A stretch of 64,000 nt of DNA, taken from the NCBI GenBank assembly GCA_963840055.1, contig CAWIXM010000008.1, forward strand, positions 1-64,000. The letters are read 5' to 3'. The notes below the pieces were generated by a model. That model worked only from the letters and a program-made list of their open reading frames with translations, searched no databases and had not been told where the DNA came from. How positions within the stretch are numbered: the stretch's first letter is position 1; the number at the start of each line of letters is the position of its first letter. A program made the translations under genes and the position numbers. Shown one piece after another: positions 53,798 to 62,421 of this stretch. The DNA comes from Rhodoplanes sp963840055. GTDB lineage: Bacteria; Pseudomonadota; Alphaproteobacteria; Rhizobiales; Xanthobacteraceae.

Positions 53798-55336
53798 TCA
53801 CGCCGGCGGTGGCGGCACATAGGCGTTGCACCAGGCTTTGATCGGCGTCAGCGCGGGATGCGCGAGCGAGCGCTGCAGATAATTCGCGACGCGTGGCATG
53901 TGGCGCAGATATTGCGGTTTGCGATCGCGCTGGTCGAGGCGGGCAAAAATGCCGAGTATCTTCGAGGCGCGTTGCGCGGCAAGCGTTGAATAGAGCTGCA
54001 CGAAGTAGGGGGCGTCGAAGCTCGGATCGGCTTTCCGCCGCGCGCGCACATAGCGCCCGATCAGCTCGATCTCCAGGGATTCGGGCATGTCCACCCGCGC
54101 GTCCTGCAGAAGCGAGGCGAGATCATAGGCGGCCGGCCCTATCAGGGCGTCCTGAAAATCGAGAAGACCGATCCGCGCGGTTCCGGTTCGTTCGGGCAGC
54201 CACAGCAGATTGGGCGAATGGAAGTCGCGCAGCACCCAGGTCTTCGGCGCGGCGAGCACCGGCGCGAGCGCCTGACGCCAGAAGGAAAGGAACGCGCTGC
54301 GCGCGGTCGGCGTCGGCGTCGCCGAAAGCCGCGGCAGATACCAGTCGAGCAGCAGCTCGATCTCGATCATGAAAGCTTCGAGGTCGTAAACGGGCAAGCG
54401 ATGCATGACGTTCAGCGTCACCGGAAGCTCGGGCGGCAGCGAAAGACAGTGCAGCTCGATGAGCAGGTCGACGGCGGTGCGGTAGCAATCGGCGATCGGC
54501 GTCGGCGGATCGCCCGCCACCACCGTGCGGTCGCCGAGGTCCTCGATCAAGACGAACCCGCCTTCAATGTCGGCGGCGTAGATTTCCGGCGCCGAGAATC
54601 CGCGCGCGCGCAATCCGTTCGCCATCGCGACATAGGGCCTGACGTCTTCGGCAAGATGCGCGATCGCGCTGTAGGGGCGCCCATGCTTGACCGGCGGGCC
54701 GTCGGGGCGGCGCGGCGCATTCATCAGGATGGCGCTGCGGTCGCCGAGCTTCAGCCTCTCGTAGGAGCGGGTCGAGGCGTCGCCGGCAAGACGCACCCGT
54801 TTGGCGTCGGCAAAGCCGGCATTCTCTAGGAATTTCCGCGCTTTCTCCAGCCGCGCCGTGCGCGGCGCGAACGCCTTGTGGCCGGTGATACACACGTTGC
54901 GGCGATCCGGCCCGTGCTCGACGTCGAGCTTAATCTCGACGTCGAACCGATTGGCCGGCAGCAGATCGGGGGCCCGGTCCGGCCATTCGATCAGCACCAC
55001 GGCCCCCGCGGGCAAATCCTCGAAGCCGAGTTCGCGCAGATCATCGGGTTCGGTGAGCCGGTAGAAGTCGGCATGCACCAGCACGAAGCGCGGCAGCTCA
55101 TAGCTCTGCATAAGCGTGAAGGTCGGGCTCGGCACGTCGAGCATCGGGTCGCCGGCCAAATGGCGGATCATCGCGCGCGCGAGCGTTGTCTTGCCCGCGC
55201 CAAGATCGCCTGACAGCGTGACGACGTCGCCCGGATCAAGCGCGTTGGCGAGATCGACGGCGAGATCTCGCATCGCCTGTTCGTTTGGCAAGGTCAGGGT
55301 GATGCTCGAGCCGCCCGACGAGGTGGGGTCCATCAT
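53798..55336 (-). CDS. tsaE: Fused TsaE (t6A synthesis) and AmgK-like sugar kinase
   Basis: A 512-residue fusion. The first 160 residues are TsaE, the ATPase needed for t6A37 in tRNA: Walker A GDLGAGKT (43-50), then SPTFTLMQSYE and LVHADFYRL. From about 165 onward is an aminoglycoside-phosphotransferase-fold kinase (ILMNAPRRPDGPP, catalytic LRDFHSPNLLWL, metal-binding LLDFQDALIGPAAYDL). This resembles AmgK, which phosphorylates N-acetylmuramate in cell-wall recycling. The fusion is known in Rhizobiales. The usual nucleotidyltransferase partner (murU) is not next to it here. Confidence 0.93.
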   Translation of the reverse strand: MMDPTSSGGSSITLTLPNEQAMRDLAVDLANALDPGDVVTLSGDLGAGKTTLARAMIRHLAGDPMLDVPSPTFTLMQSYELPRFVLVHADFYRLTEPDDLRELGFEDLPAGAVVLIEWPDRAPDLLPANRFDVEIKLDVEHGPDRRNVCITGHKAFAPRTARLEKARKFLENAGFADAKRVRLAGDASTRSYERLKLGDRSAILMNAPRRPDGPPVKHGRPYSAIAHLAEDVRPYVAMANGLRARGFSAPEIYAADIEGGFVLIEDLGDRTVVAGDPPTPIADCYRTAVDLLIELHCLSLPPELPVTLNVMHRLPVYDLEAFMIEIELLLDWYLPRLSATPTPTARSAFLSFWRQALAPVLAAPKTWVLRDFHSPNLLWLPERTGTARIGLLDFQDALIGPAAYDLASLLQDARVDMPESLEIELIGRYVRARRKADPSFDAPYFVQLYSTLAAQRASKILGIFARLDQRDRKPQYLRHMPRVANYLQRSLAHPALTPIKAWCNAYVPPPPA

Positions 55337-55350
55337 GCCTTAAAGCTAGA

Positions 55351-57861
55351 TTATTCGGCAGCCGTTCGCGCGGCTACCCCGGGAAGAGGAAACGTACACA
55401 CCACCGTCGTCCCGTGTCCAATCGCCGATTCGATCCTTACCCGTCCGCCGTGCAATTCGACAAAAGAGCGCACAATCGACAATCCGAGCCCGGCGCCGCG
55501 ATGGCTCGAACCGCGCGGGTCCGTCTCGAACAGGCCGAACACCTTATCCGCCATCTCGGCCGGAATGCCCGGACCCTGGTCGGTCACCATGAATATTACA
55601 GCGTCGTCGGTGCGTTCGGCGCGCAGCGACACGCGGCCGTTCCGCGGGGAGAAGCCGATCGCGTTCGACAGAAGGTTGAACAGCACCTGCCGGATGCGGC
55701 GTCCGTCGCCGACGAAGCTGCCGATATCGGGAGCGGTGCGCAGGTCGAGGACGATGCCATCCTTGACGACACGATCCTGAACGCCCTCGGCGGCGGCATC
55801 CATGGTCGCGCGGATGTCCACCGGTTCGAGATTCAGCGTCATCGCGCCCGCGTCGATGGTCGCAAGATCGAGGATGTTGTTGATGATCGCGAGCAACGCG
55901 TTGGTCGATGCGGTGATGTAGCCGAGATATTCGCCCTGTTTTTCGTTGAGCGGCCCGGTCGAGGGATCGCCGAGGAAGTGGGCGAAACCGATGATGTTGG
56001 TGAGCGGCGAGCGCAGCTCATAGGAGACGTGGTGGACGAAGTCGAGCTTGATCTCGTCGGCGGCGATCAGCGCCTCGTTGCGCTCGCGCAGCGCGCGCTC
56101 CACGTTCACCGAGTTGGTCACGTCTTGGAAGGTGACGAGCGTTCCCCCGTCGGGGAGGGGGAGGGTGGCGAAATCCAGCACGCTGCCGTCGCTGCGCTCG
56201 ATCCGACTCGCGATCGGATCGCGCTTGTCGAGCGCGGTGACCGCCGCCCGCAGCGCGCTCCAGGTGCCGTCCTCACGATGCAGCGGCCGGCACAGGTCGA
56301 TCACCGCTTCGATATGCGGCCGCTCCGCCAGCGCGGACGGCGCGATCTTCCAACAGCGGGCGAAGACTGGATTGAATAGGCGCAGCCGGCCGTCGCTTCC
56401 GAACACGGCGACCGCTTCGGTGAGGTTGTCGAGGGTTTCGCCCTGAACGCGGATCAGCGCGTCGAACCGGCGCTCGAGCTCGAGCCGCTCGGTGATGTCG
56501 TCAAACAGATAGGTGACGCCGCCTTGCGGATTGGCGGTGGTGACGACGCGGAGCGTGCGGCGGTCGGGCAGGTGCCACTCGTGCTGTTCAGTCTCGGCCG
56601 ATTGATACGCCCTATGGAGGTTGCGCTTCCATTGCTTGAAGTCTTGCTGCTCGGGCAGGCGTCGCGCCGCGCGCAAGCGATCGAGTATCTCGCCGTCGCT
56701 CGGCCCGCCCTCAAGAAAGACCGGATCGAGGCCCCACAGCGTTCGGTAAGCGGCGTTATGAAAGATGAGCTTGCGGTCGGCGTCGAAGACGGCGACGGCG
56801 GTCGCAAGCTGGTCGAGGGTGCGGCGGTGCGCCTCGATCATGTGTGCGAGTTCGGCCCGCAAACGCTCGGTCTCGCTCGCATCGATGCCGATGCCGACCC
56901 GTCCGCGCGCGATCGGGACCTCGATCACATCCATCATGCGGCGGCTTCCGGCAATGATCGCAGGGAGGCGTCCGCAATAGCCGCCCTCGGCGGCAACCCG
57001 GCTATCCTCGCGCTCTCCCCGGCCGAGCAGATCAAATCCCTGCGCTATGGCGGTTGCGGGGTCGGGCGCATCGACCGCGCGGGCGTAAGCCGCATTCACG
57101 ACAATGAGCCTTTCGCAAGCATCCCGCATCCAGACGGGTGACGGCAAGCCCTCGACCAGGCTGCGCAGGGTATCGGCTTCACCCTGCAGGTGATGGCAGC
57201 GTGCGCCGAGTTCGGCGATCTCGCGCCTGGCGCCGGTGACGTCGCGCAGCTTCATCACGGCGAAAGCGCCCATCGCGCGGCCGTCAGCTTCGATGTGCCG
57301 GCCGGCAAGCGTTGTCAGCACCAGGGCGAACGCCTCGCCATGTGCTCGCAGCCGCTCGATCGCGTCCGCCAATCTGCCGGCGAGATCGGGATCAAGCCAG
57401 CGCGCAAAGGCCAGGATCTCCTTCGGAGCAAGCGGCGGGGCGATGCAAGAGACATCGCCAATGATTTCCGGCTCATCGACCCTTGCTGTCCACACGATGA
57501 GGACTTGCGGCTCCGACATAACCAACGCGGCGAGCCGGTCGACGTCCGACTGTAGCGATGCGATCTCGGCGCGTGCGCGGAGATCGCGCGCAGCAGCGCG
57601 GGCGTGCGTGCGCACCAGCATGATGGCGGTCAGGACCGCAAAGAAAAACACGCCGAGGACCAGGGCGAGCACGGCAAGCTCCTGGGGAGCCAGACGCGCA
57701 AGCGCCTGGACATAGGGGTGGCCCGCTTGGAAGCCGGTCGGGGCTTGAGCCGCGGCGGGACTTATCGTGAGCGGGGCTGCGCCCGCCGTCGCGCCGACCA
57801 GCCCGCTGATGCGCCGGCGAAATCGAAAATATCCGTATGTCGTTCCGGCGACGTCCGCCAT
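55351..57861 (-). CDS. divL: DivL-type sensor pseudokinase
   Basis: 836 residues from ATG 57861. There is a transmembrane helix at about 63-83, a PAS-like region (about 230-340) and two further PAS domains (about 345-460 and 465-590). The dimerisation domain reads FVHHVSYELRSPLTNIIGF, where Tyr (Y614) replaces the phospho-accepting His, the hallmark of DivL. The HATPase_c domain keeps LLSNAIGF, DQGPGI and GAGLGL. In Caulobacter, DivL works with DivK and CckA to control CtrA. Its place beside dut and tsaE supports the call, and sciP in the same window fits a CtrA network. Confidence 0.85.
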   Translation of the reverse strand: MADVAGTTYGYFRFRRRISGLVGATAGAAPLTISPAAAQAPTGFQAGHPYVQALARLAPQELAVLALVLGVFFFAVLTAIMLVRTHARAAARDLRARAEIASLQSDVDRLAALVMSEPQVLIVWTARVDEPEIIGDVSCIAPPLAPKEILAFARWLDPDLAGRLADAIERLRAHGEAFALVLTTLAGRHIEADGRAMGAFAVMKLRDVTGARREIAELGARCHHLQGEADTLRSLVEGLPSPVWMRDACERLIVVNAAYARAVDAPDPATAIAQGFDLLGRGEREDSRVAAEGGYCGRLPAIIAGSRRMMDVIEVPIARGRVGIGIDASETERLRAELAHMIEAHRRTLDQLATAVAVFDADRKLIFHNAAYRTLWGLDPVFLEGGPSDGEILDRLRAARRLPEQQDFKQWKRNLHRAYQSAETEQHEWHLPDRRTLRVVTTANPQGGVTYLFDDITERLELERRFDALIRVQGETLDNLTEAVAVFGSDGRLRLFNPVFARCWKIAPSALAERPHIEAVIDLCRPLHREDGTWSALRAAVTALDKRDPIASRIERSDGSVLDFATLPLPDGGTLVTFQDVTNSVNVERALRERNEALIAADEIKLDFVHHVSYELRSPLTNIIGFAHFLGDPSTGPLNEKQGEYLGYITASTNALLAIINNILDLATIDAGAMTLNLEPVDIRATMDAAAEGVQDRVVKDGIVLDLRTAPDIGSFVGDGRRIRQVLFNLLSNAIGFSPRNGRVSLRAERTDDAVIFMVTDQGPGIPAEMADKVFGLFETDPRGSSHRGAGLGLSIVRSFVELHGGRVRIESAIGHGTTVVCTFPLPGVAARTAAE

Positions 57862-58153
57862 CGCATCGCCCCTGCCTGACCCGCGTGCACGCCAGGCAAT
57901 GAACCCCAATACAGCGCCGACGCGCGAAGCCGGCGCACCGCAAGACCGATACCAACGCGAAAAAAACACCCCGAACGACGACAGCCGCCCTGACTCAGAG
58001 CGCGCGGCACACGCCGCAAAACCCGGCGGCCAACACGAATCAGATCACTGTACCCCCTTCCGGACTCCGACCGGAAGAGTCCAGAGGGTGAACAGCCGAT
58101 TGGGCGACCAATATCTGCTGCGAAGCCTCGCCGGGCTCAGTCGCGACCGCTCG

Positions 58154-58606
58154 TCATCCCGTCGAGCCGAACCCGCCGCTTCCGCGTGGCGTCGGATCGA
58201 GCGCTGCTACCTCGCGCAACGCCGGGCGGAGCACCGGGGCGATCACCAACTGCGCGATGCGCGCGCCACGGCTGACCGAAAAGTCGGCCGCCCCGAAATT
58301 GGCAAGGACGACCAGCACCTCCCCGCGGTAGTCCGCGTCGATAGTGCCAGGGCTGTTGAGCACGGTAACGCCGTGCCGTGCCGCAAGTCCCGAGCGAGGC
58401 CGCACCTGCGCTTCGACGCCCTCAGGCAAAGCGAGCGCGACGCCGGTCGGCACCGTCGCGCGGCCTCCGGGCGGTATGATCAGCGGCGCATCCATGGGCA
58501 CGGCGGCGAGAAGATCGAACCCCGCTGCGCCCGCGCTTTGATAGGCTGGCAGCGGCAGATCGGCGCCGTGCGGCAGCCGGAGGATACAGACCTCCAGGTC
58601 GCTCAT
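58154..58606 (-). CDS. dut: Deoxyuridine 5'-triphosphate nucleotidohydrolase
   Basis: A 150-residue dUTPase that removes dUTP and supplies dUMP. All five trimeric-dUTPase motifs are present, including PRSGLAARHGVT, GTIDADYRGEV, RGARIAQLVI and the C-terminal RGSGGFGSTG. The ATG overlaps the coaBC stop (ATGA), so a much longer in-frame extension through coaBC was rejected. The coaBC-dut pair is conserved. Confidence 0.96.
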   Translation of the reverse strand: MSDLEVCILRLPHGADLPLPAYQSAGAAGFDLLAAVPMDAPLIIPPGGRATVPTGVALALPEGVEAQVRPRSGLAARHGVTVLNSPGTIDADYRGEVLVVLANFGAADFSVSRGARIAQLVIAPVLRPALREVAALDPTPRGSGGFGSTG

Positions 58607-59838
58607 TTGACCGGCGTCGCCGGGACTTTCAGCGCTTCGGCGATACGGGCGACGAGCGCGCGGGCGACGTCTTCCTTGGATTGGCTGGGCCAGGCCTCGA
58701 CCCCGCGCGCGGTGACGAGGTGGACCGCGTTGCGGTCGCCACCCATGACGCCGGTCTCCTTCGACACGTCGTTGGCGACGATCCAGTCGCAGCCCTTCTT
58801 GGCAAGCTTTTCGCGCGCGTTCTCGATCACGCGCTCGGTCTCGGCGGCAAACCCGACGACGAGGCGCGGGCGGCCGGTCTTGCGCTTGGCGACCGTGGCG
58901 AGGATGTCCGGGTTCTCCACCAGCGCGAGGGTGGGCGGTCCGGCTGCAGTCTTCTTGGTCTTCTGCGCGCCGGCTTCGGCGACCCGCCAATCGGCGACCG
59001 CGGCGGCAAAGACGGCGGCATCGGCCGGCAGTTCGGCCTCGACGGCGGCGAGCATCGCCCGTGCGCTCTCGACATGGATGACTTTCATGCCTGGCGGATC
59101 GGGCAGCTTGACGGGACCCGATACGAGCATGACGGCCGCGCCTGCTTCCGCCGCCGCGCGGGCGATGGCGTGGCCCTGCTTGCCGGATGAACGGTTGGCG
59201 AGATAGCGCACCGGGTCGATCGCCTCGTGGGTCGGGCCCGAGGTGACGAGGATGCGCTGGCCGGACAATACGCCGCGCGGGGCGCCCGGTGCGGCGATCA
59301 GCCGCTCGATCGCCGCGACGATTTCCAACGGTTCCGCCATGCGCCCCGTGCCGGCTTCGCCTGATTCCGCCATCTCGCCCTCGTTCGGCCCTACGGTCTT
59401 GACGCCGTCGGCCTGAAGCTGAGCGAGATTGCGGGCCGTCGCCTTGTGGCCCCACATATGCGGGTTCATCGCGGGCGCGATCAGGATCGGCTTGTCGGTC
59501 GCAAGCAACACGGTCGAGGCGAGATCGTCGGCATGGCCGCCGGCCATCTTGGCCATCAGGTCGGCGGTCGCTGGCGCGACCACGAGAAGGTCGCAGTCGC
59601 GCGCAAGCCGGATATGGCCGATGTCGAACTCGGTCACCGCATCGAACAGATCGGTATAGGCGCGCTCACCGGCGATCGCGCCGGCCGAAAGCGGGGTGAC
59701 GAAGTGCTGCGCTGCCTTGGTCATGATCACGCGAACGCGCGCGCCGCGCTCCCGCAGCCGTCGAATAAGGTCGAGCGATTTATAGGCCGCGATGCCGCCG
59801 GAAATGATCAGAAGGATGCGCTTGGAGGGCAGAGTCAT
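58603..59838 (-). CDS. coaBC: Bifunctional CoaBC (phosphopantothenoylcysteine synthetase/decarboxylase)
   Basis: A 411-residue enzyme for two steps of coenzyme A synthesis. The N-terminal flavoprotein CoaC (about 1-190) has ISGGIAAYKSLDLIRRLRE and the substrate motif PAMNPHMWGH. The C-terminal CoaB (about 195-411) has LVTSGPTHEAIDPVRYLANR, SSGKQG and KKGCDWIVANDVS. Length is normal. It overlaps dut, and a toxin gene ends three bases upstream of its start. Confidence 0.96.
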   Translation of the reverse strand: MTLPSKRILLIISGGIAAYKSLDLIRRLRERGARVRVIMTKAAQHFVTPLSAGAIAGERAYTDLFDAVTEFDIGHIRLARDCDLLVVAPATADLMAKMAGGHADDLASTVLLATDKPILIAPAMNPHMWGHKATARNLAQLQADGVKTVGPNEGEMAESGEAGTGRMAEPLEIVAAIERLIAAPGAPRGVLSGQRILVTSGPTHEAIDPVRYLANRSSGKQGHAIARAAAEAGAAVMLVSGPVKLPDPPGMKVIHVESARAMLAAVEAELPADAAVFAAAVADWRVAEAGAQKTKKTAAGPPTLALVENPDILATVAKRKTGRPRLVVGFAAETERVIENAREKLAKKGCDWIVANDVSKETGVMGGDRNAVHLVTARGVEAWPSQSKEDVARALVARIAEALKVPATPVK

Positions 59839-59841
59839 CGT

Positions 59842-60273
59842 TCACTCATCGGACCAAGGATTGATGACTTCGATGCCGACGCCTTCGAAATCGGAGGTGT
59901 TTCGTGTAGCGATGGACATGCCTCGCGCCTTCGCCACTGCGGCTATTTGAAAGTCGAGCGGAGCCTTATGCAGTCCACGTTTTCGACGCTCCGTGACGAT
60001 ATCGGCATAGACGCGGGCCGCGGGTTCGTCGAACGGAAGAATACGCCGAAACAATAACGTTGAGAAAATCCGCTCGGCGATCGTGAGCATTTTTTTCTTT
60101 CGACCGCCGCCATCCGGCAGGATGGCGATCCCCGCAAGAATCTCGGCCAGCGTAATCGTTGTCGTGAATATGCGCTCAGGTTGTTGCGCTCGCATCCAAA
60201 GCGTAACCGACGACGAGCGCAACTGCGCCGGCTTCATGAGCTCGGACAAGACGTCGGTGTCGATAATAATCAA
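59842..60273 (-). CDS. PIN-domain toxin (FitB/VapC type)
   Basis: 143 residues from TTG 60273, which overlaps the antitoxin stop (TTGA). The longer frame reaches into the antitoxin gene. The PIN acidic residues are D5 (IIIDTDVLSELMKP), E in TLAEILAGI, and D in KAPLDFQIAAVAKARGMSIA, with ATRNTSDFEGVGIEVINPW at the end. It is an RNase toxin held by the preceding antitoxin. It ends three bases before coaBC and may read through into it. Confidence 0.9.
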   Translation of the reverse strand: MIIIDTDVLSELMKPAQLRSSSVTLWMRAQQPERIFTTTITLAEILAGIAILPDGGGRKKKMLTIAERIFSTLLFRRILPFDEPAARVYADIVTERRKRGLHKAPLDFQIAAVAKARGMSIATRNTSDFEGVGIEVINPWSDE

Positions 60274-60548
60274 GCGACGTTGTCGTCCGTATGATCCCGC
60301 CAATTGTCGAAGCGCGGGGGGTCTCGTTCGATCGGCCGCAGGGGGATGTCCAATTCGATCCCCCCGACAGGGTCGACGAGTGCAGCGATGGCGTCAGCAA
60401 GGTTTTGCGCGGCGGGGCGCTTGCCCTGAAGCCCCTCGGCAAGGATTTGTCGCGCTTCCTCCTCCATCGAACGGCCATGACGGGCCGCCTGCACGCGCAG
60501 CTGCCTCTTTAGCTTTTCGTCAAACTTCCGGATGGTGAGACTAGCCAT
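60270..60548 (-). CDS. FitA-like ribbon-helix-helix antitoxin
   Basis: A 92-residue protein. MASLTIRKFDEKLKRQLRVQ begins an Arc/MetJ-type ribbon-helix-helix, and AARHGRSMEEEARQILAEGL follows as in FitA. The C-terminal part (GGIELDIPLRPIERDPPRFD) would wrap the PIN toxin. It overlaps the toxin gene. The start codon lies exactly at the predicted transcription start, and a 15-bp inverted repeat overlaps the promoter. Confidence 0.9.
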   Translation of the reverse strand: MASLTIRKFDEKLKRQLRVQAARHGRSMEEEARQILAEGLQGKRPAAQNLADAIAALVDPVGGIELDIPLRPIERDPPRFDNWRDHTDDNVA

Positions 60549-60595
60549 AGCTTCATATTAGAAAGTGATTGCATTGCAGTCAATGCAATCACTTT
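60549..60595 (-). promoter_or_regulatory. Antitoxin promoter overlapped by a perfect 15-bp inverted repeat
   Basis: AAAGTGATTGCATTG (60562-60576) faces CAATGCAATCACTTT (60581-60595) across a four-base centre. On the minus strand a -35 box TTGACT sits at the centre of the palindrome. After exactly 17 bp comes TAATAT, and only six bases then separate it from the antitoxin ATG. The palindrome is the natural operator for an RHH repressor. The mRNA would be leaderless. Confidence 0.75.
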
Positions 60596-60602
60596 GCCCG
60601 AC

Positions 60603-62165
60603 TCACCGCCAAAACAGCAGCGCCGCCAGAAGCACGACGATGAGCCAGAGCGCGATCGGGGTCCAGGGGAAACGGCGCACGCCTTCGATCTCGGAGACGG
60701 TGTCGGCGGCGAGATCGACGCCCTCGCCGGCCGCCTGCTCCATCCGCTCGGCAATCCGACCGGCGCGGGCGAGGAGGGAGGGCACGGTCGCCAGGAAGCG
60801 GCCGAGTTCGCCCGCCCCTTGGGCGGCGTCTTCGAGCAGCCCGGCGGGGCCGAGATTGCGGGTGAGCCACTCGCGCACCACCGGCTCGGACGTGGTCCAG
60901 ATGTCGAGCTTGGGGTCGAGCATGCGCGCGACGCCTTCAGTCACCACCATCGTCTTCTGCAGGAGCAGCAATTCGGGCCGCGTGCGCATGTCAAACAAGG
61001 CGGTGACCTCGAACAGCAAGGTCAGGAGCTTCGCCATCGAAATCTCTTCGGCGCGGCGGTTATGGATCGGCTCGCCGATGGCGCGGATCGCCTGCATGAA
61101 GCTTTCGACCGAGTGATTCGCCGGCACATAGCCCGCCTCGAAATGCACCTCCGCCGTCCGCCGGTAGTCACGGATGATGAAGCCGTAAAGGATTTCGGCG
61201 AGGAATCGGCGCTCCTTCGCCCCAAGCCGACCCATGATCCCGAAATCGACCACGGCCAGCCGCCCCTCCATATCGACAAACAGATTGCCCGGATGCATGT
61301 CGGCGTGGAAGAAGCCGTCGCGCATGGCGTGGCGCAGGAAGCTCTGGATCACCACCTGGCTGAGATGCGGCAGGTCGAGGCCGCGTTTGACCAGCGCCGT
61401 CCGGTCGGACAACGGCGTGCCGTCGATCCATTCGAGCGTGAGCACCTCGCGCGCGGTCTTGTCCCAATCGATCGCCGGCACCCGGAATTCCGGGTCGTTC
61501 TTGGTGTTTTCCGCGAGTTCGGAGGCGGCGGCCGCCTCGAGGCGCAGGTCGAGTTCGATGGCGACCGAGCGGGAGAGCGTCGCGATGACTTCGGTCAGGC
61601 GCAGCCGGCGCGCTTCGGCGGAGACGCGCTCGGCCTGGCGGGCAGCGAAGCGAAACGCGTCGAGGTCGACCTTCAAGCTCTCCTCGATCCCCGGCCGCAG
61701 CACCTTGACAGCGACGCTGCGACGCCCGCTCGGCGTGTCGATCTCGGCCAGATGCACCTGGGCGATCGAAGCGGCGGCGACCGGCGGACCGAACGTCGCG
61801 AAGACGGACCGGATCGGAACGCCGAGCGCGTTCTCCACCTCCGCTTCCGCCTCGGCCTGCGGGAACGGGGGCATCTTGTCCTGCAGGTTTTCCAGATCGG
61901 CCGCGAGCGCCGGGCCGACGACGTCCGGGCGGGTTGCGAGGAACTGGCCGAGTTTGACGTAGCTGGGACCGAGCGCGGTCAGCGCGGTCGACAAGCGGGT
62001 CGCGCTGGAGGCGCTGGTTGAGCGCTCCAGCAGCCGGGCGAGCCGCAGGGCTGCGCGCGCCGTCGCCGGGAGCGGCATGGGATCGACGAGGCCGAAAACG
62101 CCCTCGCGCGCGAACACGAAGCCGGCGCGGGTGAGACGGGTGAGATGGGAAAGGGGAGGGATCAC
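60603..62165 (-). CDS. ubiB: UbiB-family atypical kinase (ubiquinone biosynthesis)
   Basis: A 520-residue ABC1/ADCK-family protein needed for ubiquinone synthesis. GTG 62165 gives the standard start IPPLSHLTRLTRAGFVFARE; a TTG five codons upstream is the alternative. The family features are KLGQ (71-74), AAASIAQVH in place of a glycine loop, FFHADMHPGNLFV and AVVDFGIMGRL. The C-terminus has a transmembrane helix (TPIALWLIVVLLAALLFW). It lies downstream of ubiE. Confidence 0.94.
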   Translation of the reverse strand: MIPPLSHLTRLTRAGFVFAREGVFGLVDPMPLPATARAALRLARLLERSTSASSATRLSTALTALGPSYVKLGQFLATRPDVVGPALAADLENLQDKMPPFPQAEAEAEVENALGVPIRSVFATFGPPVAAASIAQVHLAEIDTPSGRRSVAVKVLRPGIEESLKVDLDAFRFAARQAERVSAEARRLRLTEVIATLSRSVAIELDLRLEAAAASELAENTKNDPEFRVPAIDWDKTAREVLTLEWIDGTPLSDRTALVKRGLDLPHLSQVVIQSFLRHAMRDGFFHADMHPGNLFVDMEGRLAVVDFGIMGRLGAKERRFLAEILYGFIIRDYRRTAEVHFEAGYVPANHSVESFMQAIRAIGEPIHNRRAEEISMAKLLTLLFEVTALFDMRTRPELLLLQKTMVVTEGVARMLDPKLDIWTTSEPVVREWLTRNLGPAGLLEDAAQGAGELGRFLATVPSLLARAGRIAERMEQAAGEGVDLAADTVSEIEGVRRFPWTPIALWLIVVLLAALLFWR

Positions 62166-62185
62166 GGAACGCGGGCACAATCACT

Positions 62186-62396
62186 ACCCTCCCCCCGAGC
62201 GGGGAAGGGCGGTCCGGGGCAGGCGCGAGCCTGCGAAAACCAAGTGAGGAGCAGTCGTTCCTGCTCCCTCCCCCCTTGAGGGGGAGGGCCGGGGAGGGGG
62301 GTAATTTCGATGCGACGCCGGTGATCTCCACCCCCCTCCCGCTTTTCCCGGCACGCGGCCGGGAAAACCGACCTCCCCCTCAAGGGGGGAGGTAAG
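62186..62396. repeat. C/G-rich REP-like repeat region between ubiB and ubiE
   Basis: It contains facing CCCTCCCCC/GGGGGAGGG blocks and a stem CCTCCCCCTTGAGGGGGAGG, related to the cluster at 18987-19160. No gene is seen. Confidence 0.65.
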
Positions 62397-62421
62397 GAAG
62401 CTTTTGAACGCTTGGCCTTGG

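Noticed and set aside
58154..59455. One long frame joining coaBC antisense-frame sequence to dut
   Set aside because: The dut motifs start only at 58606, with an ATGA overlap. Upstream residues are low-complexity Arg/Gly shadow of coaBC.
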